Assembly: GCF_900141775.1 (NCBI RefSeq) | Contig: NZ_FSRI01000001.1 | Location: 1,520,251 to 1,584,250, forward strand | Length of the DNA stretch: 64,000 nt | Direction of reading: 5' to 3' | Origin: Salinivibrio sp. ES.052 | Lineage (GTDB): Bacteria > Pseudomonadota > Gammaproteobacteria > Enterobacterales > Vibrionaceae | Shown here: piece after piece, positions 29,570-37,743 of the stretch | Numbering within the stretch: the stretch's first letter is position 1 | Layout: the number at the start of each line of letters is the position of its first letter | Position numbers and translations under genes: made by a program | Notes under the pieces: model-generated | The model's input: the letters and a program-made list of their open reading frames with translations, nothing else | Databases searched by the model: none | Told to the model about the DNA's origin: nothing

Positions 29570-30525
29570 TAGATGCGCCCTTCCAAACCTTCAGCCTCGG
29601 GCCAGTACTTCTGCGCCAAGTCTAAAAGCTCGACCAAGAAGGCATCACGGCGACGGTCTAGCTCAGAGACGGGACGACCCGCGGCTTGGTGTTCACAGCC
29701 GTCGACCACTTTATCAATCAGATCATCGGTCAGCTCAGGCGCTTCGAGCTTGGTCCACGGCAGTTTTAGCGCCGGGCCGAATTGCTCTAGCATATGGCGC
29801 ATACCCTGCTCGCCACCGGCCAGATGGAAGGTTAAGAAGGTGCCCATCAGCGACCAACGCAAGCCACAGCCGTAAACCACCGCGGCATCAATCTCCTCGG
29901 TAGTGGCCACCCCATCGTTAACCAGGTGCAAGGCTTCACGCCACAGCGCTTCCATTAAACGGTCAGCAATGTGCCCCTCGATTTCACGCTTAACCACCAA
30001 GGGACGCATTGCCAATTCTTGGTAGAGTGCATGGGCGCGATCAATCTGATCCGATTGAGTGGCTTCGCCGCCCACCAATTCCACTAACGGCAGCAGATAC
30101 ACCGGATTAAAAGGATGCGCGACGATGACGCGTCCAGGAAGATGATCACAATCACTCTGCAGCTCGGTAGGCTTAAAGCCAGAGGTCGATGAGCCAATAA
30201 TCGCGTTTGGCGCCGCAGCCGCATCAATTGCCGCCAAGGTCTCACGCTTAATATCAATGCGCTCCGGCACGTTCTCTTGAACCAGATCGGCCTCTTTCAC
30301 CGCCTGCTCAAGGCTATCAACAAAGGTTAACCGAGCAGGATCTGCGTCTTCAGCAAGGCCTAGCTTTTCTAACGATGGCCAGGCATTGGCCACGAAGGCA
30401 CGGGTGCGAGTAGGCGCTTGTGGGTCGGGATCATAAGCAACCACGTCCCAGCCTTGCGCCAAAGCGCGCGCAATCCAACCATTACCAATCACGCCAGTGC
30501 CGATGACCGCTAACTGCTTACTCAT
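29569..30525 (-). CDS. cdhA: L-carnitine dehydrogenase
   Basis: 318 residues, 3-hydroxyacyl-CoA-dehydrogenase-like. The NAD-binding fold starts at once with [21 protein letters not shown], and the family motifs [22 protein letters not shown] and [33 protein letters not shown] follow. It oxidises L-carnitine to 3-dehydrocarnitine with NAD+. The length is that of the single-domain form (some species fuse it to the thioesterase). It overlaps cdhC by four bases (ATGA) and cdhB by one, so the three are one translationally coupled unit. Confidence 0.92.
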   Translation of the reverse strand: MSKQLAVIGTGVIGNGWIARALAQGWDVVAYDPDPQAPTRTRAFVANAWPSLEKLGLAEDADPARLTFVDSLEQAVKEADLVQENVPERIDIKRETLAAIDAAAAPNAIIGSSTSGFKPTELQSDCDHLPGRVIVAHPFNPVYLLPLVELVGGEATQSDQIDRAHALYQELAMRPLVVKREIEGHIADRLMEALWREALHLVNDGVATTEEIDAAVVYGCGLRWSLMGTFLTFHLAGGEQGMRHMLEQFGPALKLPWTKLEAPELTDDLIDKVVDGCEHQAAGRPVSELDRRRDAFLVELLDLAQKYWPEAEGLEGRI

Positions 30526-31433
30526 TGGTCACCTCCTTCAACCGGTTTACCGGTTTTAGGGTCAACCAGTTTCAGCGCGGCGCGCGTTTGTGCAGGGGTC
30601 ATAATACGACCGCCGAGGTTTTCAATGATGGTGCTCGCCTTTTCTACCAAGCCGCCGTTGGTCGCCATTACCCCTTTTTCTAGGTAGAGGTTATCTTCCA
30701 AGCCCACGCGCGCATGGCCACCCAGCAACATGGCTTGTGCGACCATCGGCATCTGGTGGCGACCAATTCCAAACGCCGCCCAGTTGGCGTTTTCCGGCAA
30801 CTTATTGCGCATGGCCAGCATGGTTTCGGTGTCCGCTTCCGCGCCCCATGGAATGCCTAAGCAAAGCTGAAACAGCGGATCGCCCTCGAGCAAACCTTCT
30901 TTTTGTAGCTGACGCGCAAACCAAACGTGGCCTAAGTCAAAGCACTCCAGCTCTGCTTTCACGCCCGCGGCCTGGACCATACGGGCTTGCTCACGCAGCC
31001 AGTCAGCGGTGTTAATGTACACCATGTCGCCAAAATTCAGGCTGCCGCAATCTAAGGTACAAAGCTCAGGCAAGAGCTCGCCCACTGGCGCATGGCGCTC
31101 GGCTGGGGTTTGCATATCGGTGCCCGGGCCACCACGGCTTGGGTCTTGGGCATCCGGCACCCAATCCCCGCCACCACCGCCGGTGATGTTCATGACAATA
31201 TCGACGTCTGATTCGCGAACACGTTCCATCACCTCACGAAAGTGATCAATGTTGTGGCTAATGCCGCCCGTTTCAGGATCACGCACGTGAATATGAGCGA
31301 CACTGGCACCAGCACGCGCCGCCTCAATACAGTTGTCGGCAATCTGTTTTGGCGTGATTGGCACATTGGGGTTTTTGCCCGTGGTATCGCCCGCACCGGT
31401 GACGGCGCAGGTAAGAATGACACTGCGATTCAT
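30522..31433 (-). CDS. cdhC: Beta-keto acid cleavage enzyme (BKACE), dehydrocarnitine-specific
   Basis: 303 residues of the BKACE (formerly DUF849) family of Zn-dependent TIM barrels. Seen: the N-terminal [20 protein letters not shown], the metal-binding [13 protein letters not shown] (HxH), [10 protein letters not shown]-like [19 protein letters not shown] and [14 protein letters not shown]. With acetyl-CoA, the family members beside carnitine dehydrogenase turn dehydrocarnitine into betainyl-CoA and acetoacetate. It is the first gene of the operon, preceded by AGAGG. The neighbouring cdhA and cdhB complete the carnitine-to-betaine route. Confidence 0.92.
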   Translation of the reverse strand: MNRSVILTCAVTGAGDTTGKNPNVPITPKQIADNCIEAARAGASVAHIHVRDPETGGISHNIDHFREVMERVRESDVDIVMNITGGGGGDWVPDAQDPSRGGPGTDMQTPAERHAPVGELLPELCTLDCGSLNFGDMVYINTADWLREQARMVQAAGVKAELECFDLGHVWFARQLQKEGLLEGDPLFQLCLGIPWGAEADTETMLAMRNKLPENANWAAFGIGRHQMPMVAQAMLLGGHARVGLEDNLYLEKGVMATNGGLVEKASTIIENLGGRIMTPAQTRAALKLVDPKTGKPVEGGDQ

Positions 31434-31824
31434 GTTCGGCCTCTTGTCGCTTGATTAAACTGGCCACAGTGTGTCGGGAATACCACGCCACAACTTGACA
31501 CTAAGCGACATAAAAGACGCATAAAGAGACATTATGGGAAGTTAATGTTGTAAGGTGTGGGATGAAGTTCAACTTAGCCAAAGCGGTGGAAAGCAAGATA
31601 AACATCAAGTCTTTTTGTTAATTAAAAGATATTGATCTTTAAATTTTTGATAAAAAATTGAAAAAATAATTCCAATTAGAAAATATGAGATATCAATTCA
31701 AAAAAACACCAATGCAGTCACTTTTAGCCAAAACAGTTGGTATATTTAGGCATCAATCCCATATATGAAATCATATTAGGAAAAACAATCATGCCAGCTC
31801 ATTACATTTTATCGAAGAGGATTT
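31434..31824. promoter_or_regulatory. Divergent region upstream of cdhC with phased CATAAA repeats
   Basis: 391 bp, A+T-rich from 31600 on, between the cdh operon and two unknown genes. At 31507-31536 three GAC(N)CATAAA-like units recur at about 10-11-bp steps (CATAAA at 31509 and 31520, CATTAT at 31530), which would present one face of the helix to a regulator such as CdhR. No gene is visible in it. Confidence 0.45.
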
Positions 31825-32199
31825 ATGAGTAAATCTGACAAATACCTTTCATTAATCACATTCTTATTTATCACTCTCGCTATATCACTGACTAGTGGCT
31901 ATCAATACATTGGTGATTTTGTAGAGAAAGGATTAAGCGCACTAAGCATGTTCATCGGCTACTTTGTCCTTATCGCATTGTTTTCCATTTATAAAGACGT
32001 ATCTTTGTTTACTAAAAAACAGCTGATGTCCATTGCTTTTCTATCAGTATTCATCACACTCGCGTCTTATATCTATCCATATTTTAAATACTCAGAGCAA
32101 AACCCAAGCGACCTAATGTCAACTTTTATCTATGACGTTGTAATAAACGTGATAATTTTTACTCTTCTCTTTAAGGAATCAAAGCGTGAACGTAGCTAA
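31825..32199 (+). CDS. Small membrane protein, unknown
   Basis: 124 residues, preceded by AGAGGA. I do not recognise the family. Four hydrophobic segments are visible (roughly residues 8-27, 36-56, 68-88 and 103-116), with a short basic C terminus KESKRERS, so it is an inner-membrane protein. It is A+T-rich compared with the cdh genes beside it, which suggests recent arrival. The next gene starts 14 bases before its stop, so the two are coupled and their products may act together. Confidence 0.65.
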   Translation: MSKSDKYLSLITFLFITLAISLTSGYQYIGDFVEKGLSALSMFIGYFVLIALFSIYKDVSLFTKKQLMSIAFLSVFITLASYIYPYFKYSEQNPSDLMSTFIYDVVINVIIFTLLFKESKRERS

Positions 32200-32506
32200 A
32201 ATCGTCTCTGAGCTGAGAGCTGGCGCACCATTTTTTACCCTATTCAAAATGATGAAGGGAGTTTTTGATGATAAATACGAAGCTGAAAAACTCTATAAAG
32301 AACTAATACCGGTGCTTCAGGACTTTTTAATGCAAGGTCGACGATTTAACGATCCGCAAGTTCAGCATTTAGTCAATATTTTAAGAGAACTGCCGCAGTA
32401 TGGTGCGCAAAGAAGGAACTTTGAGAAGCTTTACTTGCAAGACGAGTATGGCTTGAGAAAGCTACCCAAAGATCCAAATGACATACCCTATGGGCACTGG
32501 CATTAA
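32186..32506 (+). CDS. Small soluble protein, unknown
   Basis: 106 residues from a GTG with AAGGA upstream, overlapping the preceding membrane-protein gene. No family recognised. It is predicted helical, charged and soluble, ending in the odd tail DPNDIPYGHWH with two histidines. It has no transmembrane segment or signal peptide. The pair lies just inside direct repeat R2, so it belongs to the presumed island. A toxin-immunity or stress role is possible, but nothing in the sequence shows it. Confidence 0.6.
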   Translation: MNVAKIVSELRAGAPFFTLFKMMKGVFDDKYEAEKLYKELIPVLQDFLMQGRRFNDPQVQHLVNILRELPQYGAQRRNFEKLYLQDEYGLRKLPKDPNDIPYGHWH

Positions 32507-32551
32507 GAATCAGGCGATGTAACGTTAATCATCTCTGACGACGTATCAGTC

Positions 32552-32615
32552 GCTGGTAGGCCTCCAAGCTCAACATACTGAAATGCTCAAGCCCGCGCTG
32601 AAAAGTGCGGGCTTT
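32552..32615 (+). repeat. Direct repeat R2: copy of the metQ tail and terminator
   Basis: 57 of 64 positions match 26067-26130. Weaker similarity to the preceding metQ codons (ATCTCTGACGACG against ATCTTTGACGGCG) continues about 20 bp to the left with a small gap, so this is a decayed metQ 3' end, not just a shared terminator. Confidence 0.85.
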
Positions 32616-32617
32616 TT
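32589..32617 (+). terminator. Terminator in repeat R2
   Basis: An 8-bp stem AAGCCCGC / GCGGGCTT followed by T5; it now ends the transcript of the two unknown genes. Confidence 0.85.
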
Positions 32618-32694
32618 GGTATTAGGCGCACTCAAAACAAATTACGAATAAGCTACACTCAAGCGGTAATCTGGTGCCAAGGAGAGACAGACCG

Positions 32695-33023
32695 ATGCTA
32701 ACCGCTCCAAACGCAAAGCTTCTCACTTTTGACTCAGCGGCGTTCTTGGACGATAAAGAAGCGCTTCAAGCCTACTTAGACGAAGCGGTGCAAACGGGCG
32801 ATCCCGCATTTATCGCCGATGCACTGGGTGTGATCGCACGCGCTAAAGGAATGGCAGATATCGCCAAGCAAACTGGTCTTTCACGGGAAACGCTCTACCG
32901 CACACTCGGCCAAAAAGGCAATCCCTCGAGGCACTGATAGCGATTGTGAATGCGTTAGGGGTGGCGTTGAGGCTTTATTCCTGGAAAGCAGGTAACAAAC
33001 TTGTAATGGTTTATAAACCCTAA
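32695..33023 (+). pseudogene. Frameshifted HigA-like antitoxin gene, orphan
   Basis: An ATG at 32695 with AAGGAGAG upstream encodes an addiction-module antidote of the putative HigA-like family: LTFDSAAFLDDKEALQAYLDEA, then the helix-turn-helix MADIAKQTGLSRETLYRTL and KGNPS. At about 32922-32926 the frame is lost (stop at 32937, 80 residues). The usual end of the family continues in another frame as EALIAIVNALGVALRLYSW up to a TAA at 33021. A single-base loss in CCCTCGAGG would explain it. No toxin gene lies upstream, so the module is decayed. The helix-turn-helix itself remains intact. Confidence 0.75.
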
Positions 33024-34375
33024 GAAAATGACGTGATATCTGTTTCCATCGCTCTTACCTCACGATTAATAATCGACCAGAACGCACTTTTAAGATCTTG
33101 ATCTGTAAGTTTCACCTTATGAGGTCTAGTTCCTCTATCATAAGCTACAACCTCTCTCATGCTTTTATAATTATATTCATCGAAATTGGGAAAGTAACTG
33201 CTCTCCCACTTTTCATGTTTTATAACATGAATAGCACGAGTAAGCTTTTTCACCCCCTTATATTCAACTCGATGTCTAGCACAAAGATTTTTTATCATAT
33301 TATCCATTTCAAAGAGCATAGGCATATCATTCATTTCTGAAAAGAAAAAAAGCCAACCTTTTCTCTTTCCATTAGATATACACCCTGTGATTCTTAGGTT
33401 TAATTTCCAAAAAAGTAGAGCCTTAGATTTTTTCTTTCCAGCATTTGCGTACAGAGTAAAAATAGAGGCAATCGAGTCTTGAAATCTTTTTCGGCTCGAA
33501 CCCCTAACAGAAATATTAGTTTTCTCTTTTTTATTAACTTCCTTTGTTTTTACATCACAATTATATAGGTATCCTAGATAAGAAAACTCATTAAGAATAC
33601 TTTTAACTTCAGTTTTACCATCAGAATTATTTTTTTCATGAATAGATAAGTTTATGCTTTCCACTTTATCTTTGAACTCTTTGTATATAGCTTCAGAACT
33701 GGAGCTACTACAAAATATTAGAACATCATCGACATATCTCTTGTAGAAAAAAGGCCTACCTTTAAAGCTTTCGTCTAGTTCTAAAAAGTATATTTCAGCA
33801 AGAATGTTTGATATCGACAACCCTTGAGGGATGCCACATTCATTTAAAGATTTCTTTTTAAAACCATTTTTTACTGCACTTTCTATTAAAGTTATTGCCT
33901 CTTTTTCAATACCTAATACTTTTAGCTTTTCCTCAAGAATAGAGTGATCTATGCTAGGATAGAAATCCTTTATATCTATTTTAATAACTTTCTCATATTT
34001 TTCAGAGTTAATGGCTAATTTAACCTCTCTAGTTACCTGCTGCGGAACTTTCATACTCAACCTATCAGATAATCTCCTATGAAGGTAACCCTGCAGAGTC
34101 TTAAGAGTAATTCTATCTCTTAGCGTAGGTATTGCAATCTGCCTAGGAAGTTTATTTGCTCCTTTTAATATAAGCTTCTCTTTATACCTAGTGAATTTAT
34201 ACTCTTCAAAATAGACTTTGCTTACAATCCTTGATAGTTCTTCATTCTGATTTCTAGAAAAATGCTTGGGTAAAATATTATCTACCCCTGTGACCTTTGT
34301 TTGGCTAAAGCTATCAATATATATACGTCTTAGGTTTTCTAAAGTGAAAGTATTAGATATAGATTGGCTAGTCAT
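33020..34375 (-). CDS. Reverse transcriptase of a UG/DRT-like defence system
   Basis: 451 residues. RT motifs in order: AIPTLRDRITLKTLQGYL (81-98), KIDIKDFYPSID with the first catalytic Asp134, GIPQGLSISNILAEIYF (181-197), YKRYVDDVLIF with Asp216-Asp217, and FSYLGY (264-269). A C-terminal alpha-helical extension of about 180 residues follows, with no endonuclease or maturase domain that I can see. It lacks the NAxxH and VTG motifs of retron RTs. It overlaps the SLATT gene by 8 bases and is strongly A+T-rich, so the pair arrived together. Most likely a defence-associated RT that copies the structured RNA encoded upstream. Confidence 0.88.
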   Translation of the reverse strand: MTSQSISNTFTLENLRRIYIDSFSQTKVTGVDNILPKHFSRNQNEELSRIVSKVYFEEYKFTRYKEKLILKGANKLPRQIAIPTLRDRITLKTLQGYLHRRLSDRLSMKVPQQVTREVKLAINSEKYEKVIKIDIKDFYPSIDHSILEEKLKVLGIEKEAITLIESAVKNGFKKKSLNECGIPQGLSISNILAEIYFLELDESFKGRPFFYKRYVDDVLIFCSSSSSEAIYKEFKDKVESINLSIHEKNNSDGKTEVKSILNEFSYLGYLYNCDVKTKEVNKKEKTNISVRGSSRKRFQDSIASIFTLYANAGKKKSKALLFWKLNLRITGCISNGKRKGWLFFFSEMNDMPMLFEMDNMIKNLCARHRVEYKGVKKLTRAIHVIKHEKWESSYFPNFDEYNYKSMREVVAYDRGTRPHKVKLTDQDLKSAFWSIINREVRAMETDITSFS

Positions 34376-34943
34376 AATAGTTCATAAAAAAAATGAGGTT
34401 TAAAACAGGAAAAACAAAAAGGAAAACAGGAAGAAAAAAGTCCCAAAATATAAGAAAATAGTATATAAAAAAGTCTTTCCCACATGGTATTATGGTAAGG
34501 CTTGATTTTTCTACAGAATTCTGATAAACATCAACTTTTGCTCTCAAAAAGTCCAGTGAAGTATGATTTTCACAAGAGTCCAATACTTTCGTATAATTTT
34601 TAAAATGTTCATCATCCATCCTTTCACTTTTACATTTCTTTTTTGAATTCAAGATCATATATATTCGTTGCAACTCAATATATCCAGCTTTAAAACTATT
34701 AGCTCTTTCTCTAAAACGTCCTAAGGAGCTGAATAACGAGAAGCCAAAAACAAAAACTGAGAAGCAGACAAAAACCTTAGATATTATCTCAGGTTGCTTT
34801 TCACCAATAAATATTATGGAAGAGGCGACTCCCAAAAGGGAGTACCAGAACATAAAAAAATCTGAATATCGGGCATGTTTAAGTAGACGCTCTTCTGCTT
34901 TTATCCAACATTTCCTTGTCCACCAAACATTATCTTTATTCAT
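34368..34943 (-). CDS. SLATT-domain membrane protein, probable effector
   Basis: 191 residues. A basic amphipathic N terminus (WTRKCWIKAEERLLKHARYSD) leads into two membrane helices (about 30-47 and 55-74) and the SLATT signature helix FRERANSFKAGYIELQRIY (77-95). A cytoplasmic helical part and a second hydrophobic block (158-187) follow. SLATT proteins are pore-like effectors of conflict systems that are thought to depolarise or breach the membrane once triggered; one SLATT family is linked to reverse transcriptases. AGGAGG lies five bases before the ATG, and the structured RNA ends 17 bases upstream of it. Expected role: cell-killing effector controlled by the RT product. Confidence 0.78.
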   Translation of the reverse strand: MNKDNVWWTRKCWIKAEERLLKHARYSDFFMFWYSLLGVASSIIFIGEKQPEIISKVFVCFSVFVFGFSLFSSLGRFRERANSFKAGYIELQRIYMILNSKKKCKSERMDDEHFKNYTKVLDSCENHTSLDFLRAKVDVYQNSVEKSSLTIIPCGKDFFIYYFLIFWDFFLPVFLFVFPVLNLIFFMNYYD

Positions 34944-34959
34944 TTACTCCTCCTAAAAG

Positions 34960-35115
34960 AGCTCCGCTGGGAAAACTTTGAGACCGTTAACGCCTCTAAG
35001 TCTTTACTTGAGGCTACTGCCACCTTCATGACAGTAAGCGATAGAATCGCCTCTTGATTAGAGCCACCTCCACTCTATCTAAGGGAGGCTTATTCAGTCA
35101 CACACCAGCGGAGCT
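34960..35115 (-). ncRNA. Structured RNA of the SLATT-RT cassette (candidate RT template)
   Basis: On the minus strand the 156-nt RNA begins AGCTCCGCTGG and ends CCAGCGGAGCT, a perfect 11-bp closing stem. Inside are at least five hairpins, given in plus coordinates: 35067-35088 (CCTCC/GGAGG), 35051-35063 (CTCT/AGAG), 35038-35050 (GCGAT, 3-nt loop, perfect), 35016-35035 (ACTGCCA/TGACAGT, 7 bp with one G-T) and 34992-35014 (GCCTC with inner AAGT/ACTT). It carries no plausible frame. A promoter places the transcription start at its first base. No database family is recognised. Confidence 0.72.
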
Positions 35116-35122
35116 AGAATAA

Positions 35123-35151
35123 ATACTAGCAGCTGTAAAAAGTCCATACAA
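35123..35151 (-). promoter_or_regulatory. Promoter of the structured RNA and SLATT-RT operon
   Basis: On the minus strand TTGTAT (35146-35151), a 17-bp spacer and TAGTAT (35123-35128), with 7 bp to the first base of the closing stem at 35115. Matches to consensus are moderate (3 and 4 of 6), but spacing and position are ideal. Confidence 0.55.
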
Positions 35152-35233
35152 TTGAAAAAGTAAACGTGAGTGACTATGGATTTTTTAAACAAACGTAAAT
35201 CAATAAATACAGTGGAAGTTCATATCCTCCCCC

Positions 35234-35656
35234 CTAATCCTTCCTATGCTGACTCTCCACTTCTTCGGCGAGCATGCCGTAGATCACGATCAGGTTATAA
35301 CTGACCATGCCGAGGACTTGGCCGTTTTCGATCACGGGGGCGCGGCTAATGCCGAAGCGTTCGAATAAACGGGCGCAGTATTTCACATTCATATTGGGAG
35401 AGACGCTGAGCGCGGGTTTGGTCATAATTTCATAAACATTCACCCGTGATGGCGCGCGGTTTTTGGCGAGCACTTTTTTGGCAATGTCGTTCATTAACAC
35501 AATGCCGAATTCATCATGCTCATCGCGTTTATTGACGATAATCGCTTTCACTTCTTGTTCGCGCGCAATGCGGATCGCTTCTTCGACCGTGGTGAGCCCA
35601 TCAATACACACGGCATTGGCATGCATCACATCTCTTACCGTTTTATGTTGTTTCAT
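35234..35656 (-). CDS. CBS-domain protein
   Basis: 140 residues comprising one tandem CBS pair: KTVRDVMHANAVCIDGLTTVEEAIRIAREQ begins the first, and YEIMTKPALSVSPNMNVKYCARLFERFGISRAPVIENGQVLGMVS the second. CBS pairs bind adenine nucleotides and regulate attached or partner proteins. Its start overlaps the PII-like gene by four bases, and it is the last gene of the DUF1538 operon, so it probably regulates the two membrane proteins. The ligand is unknown. Confidence 0.85.
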   Translation of the reverse strand: MKQHKTVRDVMHANAVCIDGLTTVEEAIRIAREQEVKAIIVNKRDEHDEFGIVLMNDIAKKVLAKNRAPSRVNVYEIMTKPALSVSPNMNVKYCARLFERFGISRAPVIENGQVLGMVSYNLIVIYGMLAEEVESQHRKD

Positions 35657-36003
35657 AACTCGTCCTTCACCACTTCGGTTAATTCTCGCATTTGGTGGGC
35701 CACGCCCACGGCATCTTCCACATCAATTTGCACCGCGATGCCACTGCCGGAGGTGGCATCAAACTCGCCCACGTCATTAATGGTTTCGAGTATGGCGCGT
35801 GATAAGTGCTCTTCCACCAGGAAGATGGCCACGTCTCGCTGCACATCCAGCGTCAGCCCTAAAAAGGTTTTCTTTTTCACCAAGCCTTCGCCACGCGCGT
35901 TGTTAATAATGGTCGCGCCGGTGGCACCGGCCTGTCTGGCGGCGTCGAGCACCGCATCAGTTTTGGCATCTTCAATAAACGCCATGATTAATTTGAACCG
36001 CAT
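35653..36003 (-). CDS. PII-like (GlnB-fold) regulatory protein
   Basis: 116 residues with the beta-alpha-beta pattern of PII proteins: FKLIMAFIEDAKTDAVLDAARQAGATGATII at the N terminus, a T-loop region GEGLVKKKTFLGLTLDVQ shorter and different from GlnB (no Tyr51-type context), and FLVEEHLSRAILETINDV. It is not a nitrogen PII but one of the PII-like sensors often encoded beside transporters. Ten bases separate its start from the DUF1538 gene upstream. It likely gates the neighbouring membrane proteins in response to a nucleotide (inference). Confidence 0.82.
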   Translation of the reverse strand: MRFKLIMAFIEDAKTDAVLDAARQAGATGATIINNARGEGLVKKKTFLGLTLDVQRDVAIFLVEEHLSRAILETINDVGEFDATSGSGIAVQIDVEDAVGVAHQMRELTEVVKDEL

Positions 36004-36012
36004 AGGCTCTCC

Positions 36013-36795
36013 TTACGATGAACGCTGTGCGTGCTTTTTCTGTAAATAGGCTGTGATTTGGGCATAGCCCATCACGGTGATCATCGGAAACAAACTGGCA
36101 AACGCAATTAAGCCAAACCCGTCAAGCATCGGGTTTCTTCCCGGTACGGTAGAGGCTAGCCCCAACCCCAGCGCCGTCACCAAAGGCACGGTCACGGTTG
36201 AGGTGGTCACCCCTCCAGAATCATAGGCCAAAGGCACGATAAACGGCGGGGCAAAATAGGTTTGGATCACCACCACCACATAGCCGGTGATGATGTAATA
36301 ATGGAGCGAATCGCCCACCACAATGCGGTAGCACCCCAAGGCAATCCCCATCGACACGCCGAGCGCCACCGAGGCGCGTAAACCGTTTACCCGGATCGCC
36401 CCGCCCGAGACTTTGGCGGCTTTAATGGCCACAGCGATCAATGAGGGCTCAGCCACTGTGGTGCTAAAACCTATCGCTGCGGCAAACAGATACACCCAGT
36501 AATAGGCTTGCCAGTCGATCTCGCCGCCTGCTTTGAGCGCTGCGCCGACAAAATCGGGAGCGGTCAGCTGCTCGGCCATCGACGATCCCAGTGGGAACAG
36601 CGCCAGCTCTAGCCCCATTAAAAACAGGCTTAAGCCGAGAATGACATAGAAAAAGCCGAGAAAGATCCGTTTGGGATTGTTAAGCGCTTTGCGCAATACA
36701 AACAGCTGAAAGCCAAAGATGATCGCGATAATCGGGATCACATCGCGCACGGTGGAGAAAAAGGTGTCGAGAAACAGGGTGAGTGGATTGTTCAT
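36013..36795 (-). CDS. DUF1538 membrane protein, second copy
   Basis: 260 residues with six or seven membrane helices. The DUF1538 hallmark [29 protein letters not shown] (split around residues 188-216) and [25 protein letters not shown] are clear, as is [18 protein letters not shown]. It is a paralogue of the preceding gene product, overlapping it by four bases (ATGA), so a heterodimer is likely. DUF1538 proteins are uncharacterised and look like transporters. The C terminus ends in a basic tail [11 protein letters not shown]. Confidence 0.85.
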   Translation of the reverse strand: MNNPLTLFLDTFFSTVRDVIPIIAIIFGFQLFVLRKALNNPKRIFLGFFYVILGLSLFLMGLELALFPLGSSMAEQLTAPDFVGAALKAGGEIDWQAYYWVYLFAAAIGFSTTVAEPSLIAVAIKAAKVSGGAIRVNGLRASVALGVSMGIALGCYRIVVGDSLHYYIITGYVVVVIQTYFAPPFIVPLAYDSGGVTTSTVTVPLVTALGLGLASTVPGRNPMLDGFGLIAFASLFPMITVMGYAQITAYLQKKHAQRSS

Positions 36796-37517
36796 GCCAC
36801 CACCATGCCGTAGGCCATCACGAAGATCATCGGTGACAGAGAGGCAAAGGCAATCAAGCCAAAGCCATCCACCATAGGATTACGCCCTTTGATCACGGTT
36901 GCCAGCCCCACCCCGAGCGCGGTGACCAATGGCACTGTAATCGTGGAGGTGGTTACCCCACCCGAGTCGTAGGCGATGCCGATAATACTCGGCGGTGCGA
37001 CCATAGTCATTGCCACCACCAGCAAGTAGCCGCCAATGATTAAACGATGAATCGGCCAACCTTTCATGATTCGCACCACACCCAGCACAATCGCAAAGCC
37101 GACCGAGAGCGCCACCGTCAGCCGCAAGCCGTTGGCATAGTTGTCTTTGGCCGCTTCGCTGGTGTGTATCATCCCGCCATTGGCGGCGACATCTGCCGCC
37201 TCTGCCGCCACCGCGGTGAGTGCGGGTTCGGCAATGGTGGTGCCAAAGCCGAGCAAAAACGCGAACGCAATCAACCAGCCTAAGCTACCTTTATGGGCAA
37301 GGGAGTGCGCCATCGATTCGCCAATCGGAAATAGCCCCATGTCTAAGCCGTATACAAATAAGGTCAGCCCCACGACCACCAGCACCAACCCAAAGGTAAT
37401 TGAAATCCAATTGGGCAGCGGTTGTTGCAGAACAATCACTTGAAAAAAGCCAATCACTAGGATGATGGGTAACAGATCGCGAAAGCTTCCTAGCAATGAT
37501 TTGAATAACGCTTGCAT
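36792..37517 (-). CDS. DUF1538 membrane protein, first copy
   Basis: 241 residues from the ATG at 37517; an earlier in-frame start at 37559 would add a poorly conserved stretch. About seven membrane helices, with [27 protein letters not shown] and [28 protein letters not shown] closely matching its downstream paralogue, and [23 protein letters not shown] in the first half. First gene of a four-gene operon (DUF1538-DUF1538-PII-like-CBS). The repeated acidic-Ser-Gly motif suggests a substrate or ion site. Function unknown. Confidence 0.85.
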   Translation of the reverse strand: MQALFKSLLGSFRDLLPIILVIGFFQVIVLQQPLPNWISITFGLVLVVVGLTLFVYGLDMGLFPIGESMAHSLAHKGSLGWLIAFAFLLGFGTTIAEPALTAVAAEAADVAANGGMIHTSEAAKDNYANGLRLTVALSVGFAIVLGVVRIMKGWPIHRLIIGGYLLVVAMTMVAPPSIIGIAYDSGGVTTSTITVPLVTALGVGLATVIKGRNPMVDGFGLIAFASLSPMIFVMAYGMVVA

Positions 37518-37743
37518 GTAGGCGACATGACTCCCTGCGTAATAAAATGAAAAACACACCTTTTATGTGCCTATTTATGTTAGCACTCCCACTTTGGCGT
37601 GCGAGGGGCAGAAGAGAAAACTGCGCGATCAAACCGATTTTGGTTGCGGTACGTAACAGGATACAAAGCAATCACTTGCGCTAAGTCTAAAACCCTCTTA
37701 GCGTTACCTATATCACCCTTTACCCGACGTTAGGACATCAGGC

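Noticed and set aside
33020-34375. Group II intron or diversity-generating retroelement
   Set aside because: No maturase or endonuclease domain is visible after the RT, there is no domain V-like hairpin downstream, and no variable target gene or template repeat is found nearby.
33020-35115. Canonical retron (msr-msd-RT)
   Set aside because: The closing stem is retron-like, but the RT lacks NAxxH and VTG, and a SLATT gene lies between RNA and RT. I kept UG/DRT-like as the better reading.
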